DNA from: Phallus indusiatus
Taxonomy: Eukaryota > Basidiomycota > Agaricomycetes > Phallales > Phallaceae
Reading direction: 5' to 3'
DNA: 64,000 nucleotides
NCBI GenBank assembly: GCA_027605045.1
Contig: JAQFWX010000030.1
Location: 472,534-536,533 of the forward strand
Position 1 is the first letter of the stretch; every line of letters starts with the position of its first letter. Shown in pieces: positions 61,387-64,000 of this stretch. A program made the translations under genes and the position numbers. The notes under the pieces are model-generated. The model worked only from the letters and a program-made list of their open reading frames with translations. It made no database searches and was not told the origin of the DNA.

Positions 61387-63001
61387 TTCAACGTTGTCGG
61401 TGAACGACTCTCGAAGGATGGTAGCAGTCAAAGAGATAATAAAATTTCAAGCGTGTCTTCCTGCTTAATATGAGAAATGAAACTGAAATCGATGATCGAT
61501 TTGTTTTCTTACATAAATAATAGGTCTCTCTGAAACTCAACTCCTTAGCGTCAATGTCCGCGGGTTGAAAATTAAAATCGAGTCTAACGAAAATCGGAGC
61601 TCCAAATACAAGCGCTGTAACCTCCCCAGTGTCAATCTAGTCACTAAGTAGTGTTCCAAGAATCAAGATATGTTCAATATTTTCGTTTTTTCATTGAAAT
61701 TTGAAGTTTGAAGTCTGAAGGCGGAAAGATAGGCGGGATAGCACGTTGACAATGTGGAAGATGGAGGTGCGAATCTACGCGTTCTCCAAGATGGGTTTTG
61801 TTTCTTCAATAAGCTACTGGCATAAGTGGAGACAAATATTGTCACCTGGATACGATCGAGTATGTTCTCCGTTCTAAAAAGTGAAAGAAAATATTCAAGT
61901 GACTGTAGTGTTTATAGACGATGATCTGGCCTGGTCTAAAATCGCCCACTGGGAATACCCGAAGTTCTACTGTCAAAAAGCTTATTGAAGGCAATAATTT
62001 AAGCGAATATCTCAAGCTATTACCTTGCAAATTCTGAAGAAGGCACACGTATTAAAATCTCAGCGGATATGAATAAAAAGTTATCATTCTCAAGAGCTCA
62101 GCGGACCGGTACCGATGTTGATCTATTTTTCGGAAAATCATGACTTTCGACAGAGATAAGGAAGCAGGAAATTTGTAAGTTCAGTTTACAGGAATTCATG
62201 AGTCTTTGAAGTGTTTCGTGACAGACGTTCTAGCATTGTATACTGTATCTACTTCGAGAGCTCATTATATGATCAGATCCCAGATACGAAAGCCAAATCT
62301 CAAGTTCAGGTCGAGCGTACATAGGTGTTTCAGCCTTCTTTCGGTCACTGTGTGCACATACCTCATTTAGGTACCCCATGTTATCCGTCGTTCGGAGTAT
62401 TCAATTACATGACGACCCGTCGGAAACGGACTAACTTACACGGTTGGAGTCAATGGGATCGTCATTTTGTAATTTATCAAGTTCCCCCACAATTTAGGTG
62501 AAACAAGGAGCCCAAACCAGTGCTTAGAGAGTTCAATATTACTCTAAATTTGGCGTTGGCGCCGCAAGCCCATTGAGCCAAAAATCAATAAGGTGTGGCG
62601 AGGTTCTTTGATTGGGGCTTTTAATTGCTGTTGCCACAGATCCAAATATAACTTTTAGCAATGCCTCTTGCATCTTTCGTCCCCAAATACCAAGCTTGGA
62701 AACGCTTCTTATAAGAACTCCGTCCAGCCGGACGAAGTAACTCAACGTGTTTTCGCCATATCCTTAAATCAAATGGGACGTAAGGATCTGACGGAAGTGA
62801 TGTCATTGCAGTGTAATAACTTCGCTTTCTCAAAACTAGGCACAGACGCTGTTCCCTCTCTTCAAGTCATTTTGCAAGTTTCAGACACGCGAAACGCAAT
62901 GTTCAAGTCCATTATTGGTATACATAAAGAAGTCTCGTTATATATCCATTAGACATTCTATATTAATGGTCAATTGACTAATTCCCAATACCCCTCTACT
63001 T
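61387..63001. other. flank of the oxygenase gene; no gene seen
   Basis: Up to about 62480 it aligns with the flank of copy A. Beyond that no coding sequence recognised. Confidence 0.5.
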
Positions 63002-63718
63002 TTAAGATGGAGCCGTGCCTTGCACGCAGTATGCGTCTCCGGCGATGAGATTCGTGCAATCGGCATTGATCTCGGGATTCAATGCGAAGAAAAGCGTGGA
63101 AGTGATATTGAAAATCGCCTCGACCTCATCGCAAGTTTGACTGGGCTGAATAGTGAAGAATTCGGTGCATCCGTCTGTAATAGTACCAGGAGTTGCCAGG
63201 TGCGTTGCCAGGGAGGGGTTGATTGATAGAGTCGACGCAGTACGCTTCTCCAGCAATGAGATTCAAGCAATCCGAGTTCACCTCAGGATTTAACGCCAGG
63301 AAATTTGCGAGGGTGATATCCTCTTCGGTTACGATGTCTTGGCACGATTGTCCTTCCGGGACGGTGAAGTATCGAACACAGCCGGAAGTGATCGTACCAG
63401 GGAAACGTTGCTCGGAATATTGGTCAAATTGCTCGTTTGGACACAGTACGACGAACCGTCAATGAGATTGTCACAAGCAGCGTCGATTTCGGGGTTCATC
63501 GTTTTGAACAGTATGTCACTGATGTTGAATTGGTTCTCGATGGACGCACAAGAGCTGTTTGTCCCAACAGTGAAGAACTGCGTACACCCTTGAACGATTG
63601 TTCCGGGTGCAACTGAAGGTGGACCAAAAATCTGACGAGGCAGAACAAGAGGAGAAGCGATGACGAGCTTGCTCAATGCAACAAAAGCGAAGAGCGAGTA
63701 AGAGCTGAGACGTGCCAT
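63002..63718 (-). pseudogene. secreted triple-LysM protein with middle LysM out of frame
   Basis: A signal peptide starts at 63718 (MARLSSYSLFAFVALSKLV). LysM 1 reads GCTQFFTVGTNSSCASIENQ and NPEIDAACDNLIDGSSYCV. LysM 2 reads GCVRYFTVPEGQSCQDIV and LNPEVNSDCLNLIAGEAYCV. LysM 3 reads GCTEFFTIQPSQTCDEVEAI and LNPEINADCTNLIAGDAYCV before the stop. LysM 1 and 3 share one frame; LysM 2 is in another, so a shift is needed in each linker (about 63395-63445 and 63195-63242). No intron of normal size fits. LysM proteins bind chitin; secreted fungal ones shield hyphae or chitin fragments from hosts and competitors. Read as it stands, only LysM 1 would be made, with an added tail. Either a recent pseudogene or a sequence error. 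Confidence 0.7.
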
Positions 63719-63794
63719 GGCTACTGACTGTGAGATGGGCTCGAAGTGGATGTATGCACACTTGTCACTGAAGAGAATGCGACTCAACGAAGCC

Positions 63795-63802
63795 TTTATA
63801 TA
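63795..63802 (-). promoter_or_regulatory. TATA box of the LysM gene
   Basis: TATATAAA on the minus strand about 77 nt upstream of the LysM start codon. The good promoter suggests that the gene was active until recently. Confidence 0.5.
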
Positions 63803-64000
63803 CAAAAATCTCAGGAACACGAGAATAGTATAGAAACGTTCGTTCGTCCCGTTTGGGGCTCGACACTTCGTCAACACGGACGAGCCGGGCAAGGTGACAT
63901 TGACTTCAACCTTCCTGAAACACTAGTTAACGCATGGTCAATTCCCTTTTACAGATGAACCAGCGTATAGCCAGTTGGACGGCAAGGACGGCGGCAATAA
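63803..64000. other. promoter side of the LysM gene, window end
   Basis: No further coding sequence recognised before the window ends. Confidence 0.5.

Larger units (their letters stand above)
56548..62480. repeat. tandem segmental duplication, two units of about 3 kb
   Basis: Unit A runs about 56548-59477 and unit B about 59478-62480. Both begin with GTCTTCTTTATTTTAA and CTCCCA-type sequence in the 3' flank (56566 and 59508). They share the whole oxygenase gene, and both end with a block containing CTTCTTTCGGTCACTGT, CGGAGTATTCAA and GGTTGGAGTCAAT (59319-59460 and 62338-62452). Similarity is high in the coding exons and weaker, with small indels, in the flanks. Confidence 0.85.

Noticed and set aside
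63361..63406. A 45-nt intron to repair the LysM frame
   Set aside because: It would remove conserved residues of LysM 2 (GCVRYFTVPEG) and still not restore that module.
1..64000. tRNA, rRNA, CRISPR or prokaryotic-type operon signals
   Set aside because: No B-box-like sequence in a foldable tRNA context, no regular spacer-repeat array and no rRNA sequence was recognised; gene structure is eukaryotic throughout.

Overview
The window looks like nuclear DNA of a mushroom-forming basidiomycete (Agaricomycetes). Genes are dense with short introns, mostly 48-75 nt, with GT-AG borders. One gene has a 6-nt microexon. Several families are typical of this class: a BTB-like protein, an F-box relic, a 2-oxoglutarate oxygenase of the kind expanded in mushrooms, and secreted LysM and repeat proteins. 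The exact genus cannot be told from what I can see.

Layout. 0-7 kb: COQ10 (minus), then a tandem pair of short-chain dehydrogenase genes. The second copy is broken by a 568-bp solo-LTR-like insertion and also carries two foldback hairpins in its introns. 7.7-13 kb: a BTB-like gene, a poorly resolved small gene, and a dienelactone hydrolase-family gene with ten exons. 14.7-17 kb: an unrecognised 606-residue protein with an Asp-rich stretch and an 11-copy KDxKD repeat. 18.5-21.4 kb: an F-box relic and a DUF1348/SnoaL-like gene. 23.5-29.4 kb: a 1,066-residue three-RRM protein of the Nam8/Csx1 type and an EVE-domain (THYN1-like) gene, both minus.

30.8-46.6 kb is a conserved housekeeping block on the plus strand: a Ras GTPase-activating protein of the neurofibromin/IRA family (about 34 exons), the trifunctional tRNA ligase Trl1, and a von Willebrand A-domain protein with a possible myristoylation signal.

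46.6-53 kb is gene-poor. It holds an AT-rich tract with a GC-rich hairpin and direct repeats. It also holds the most unusual gene here: a secreted, cysteine-free protein made of six modules of about 55 residues, four of which carry a dibasic Kex2-type site. 53-56.3 kb: a coiled-coil protein. 56.5-62.5 kb: a tandem segmental duplication of about 3 kb units, each with a 2-oxoglutarate/Fe(II) oxygenase; one copy is intact and one decayed. 63-63.7 kb: a secreted triple-LysM gene whose middle LysM lies in a different reading frame.

No tRNA, rRNA or CRISPR array was found. The genes do not form one pathway; the accessory parts (SDR pair, oxygenase pair, LysM, Kex2-type repeat protein) show recent duplication and decay between conserved housekeeping genes. 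All splice junctions were read by eye and are not supported by transcripts.
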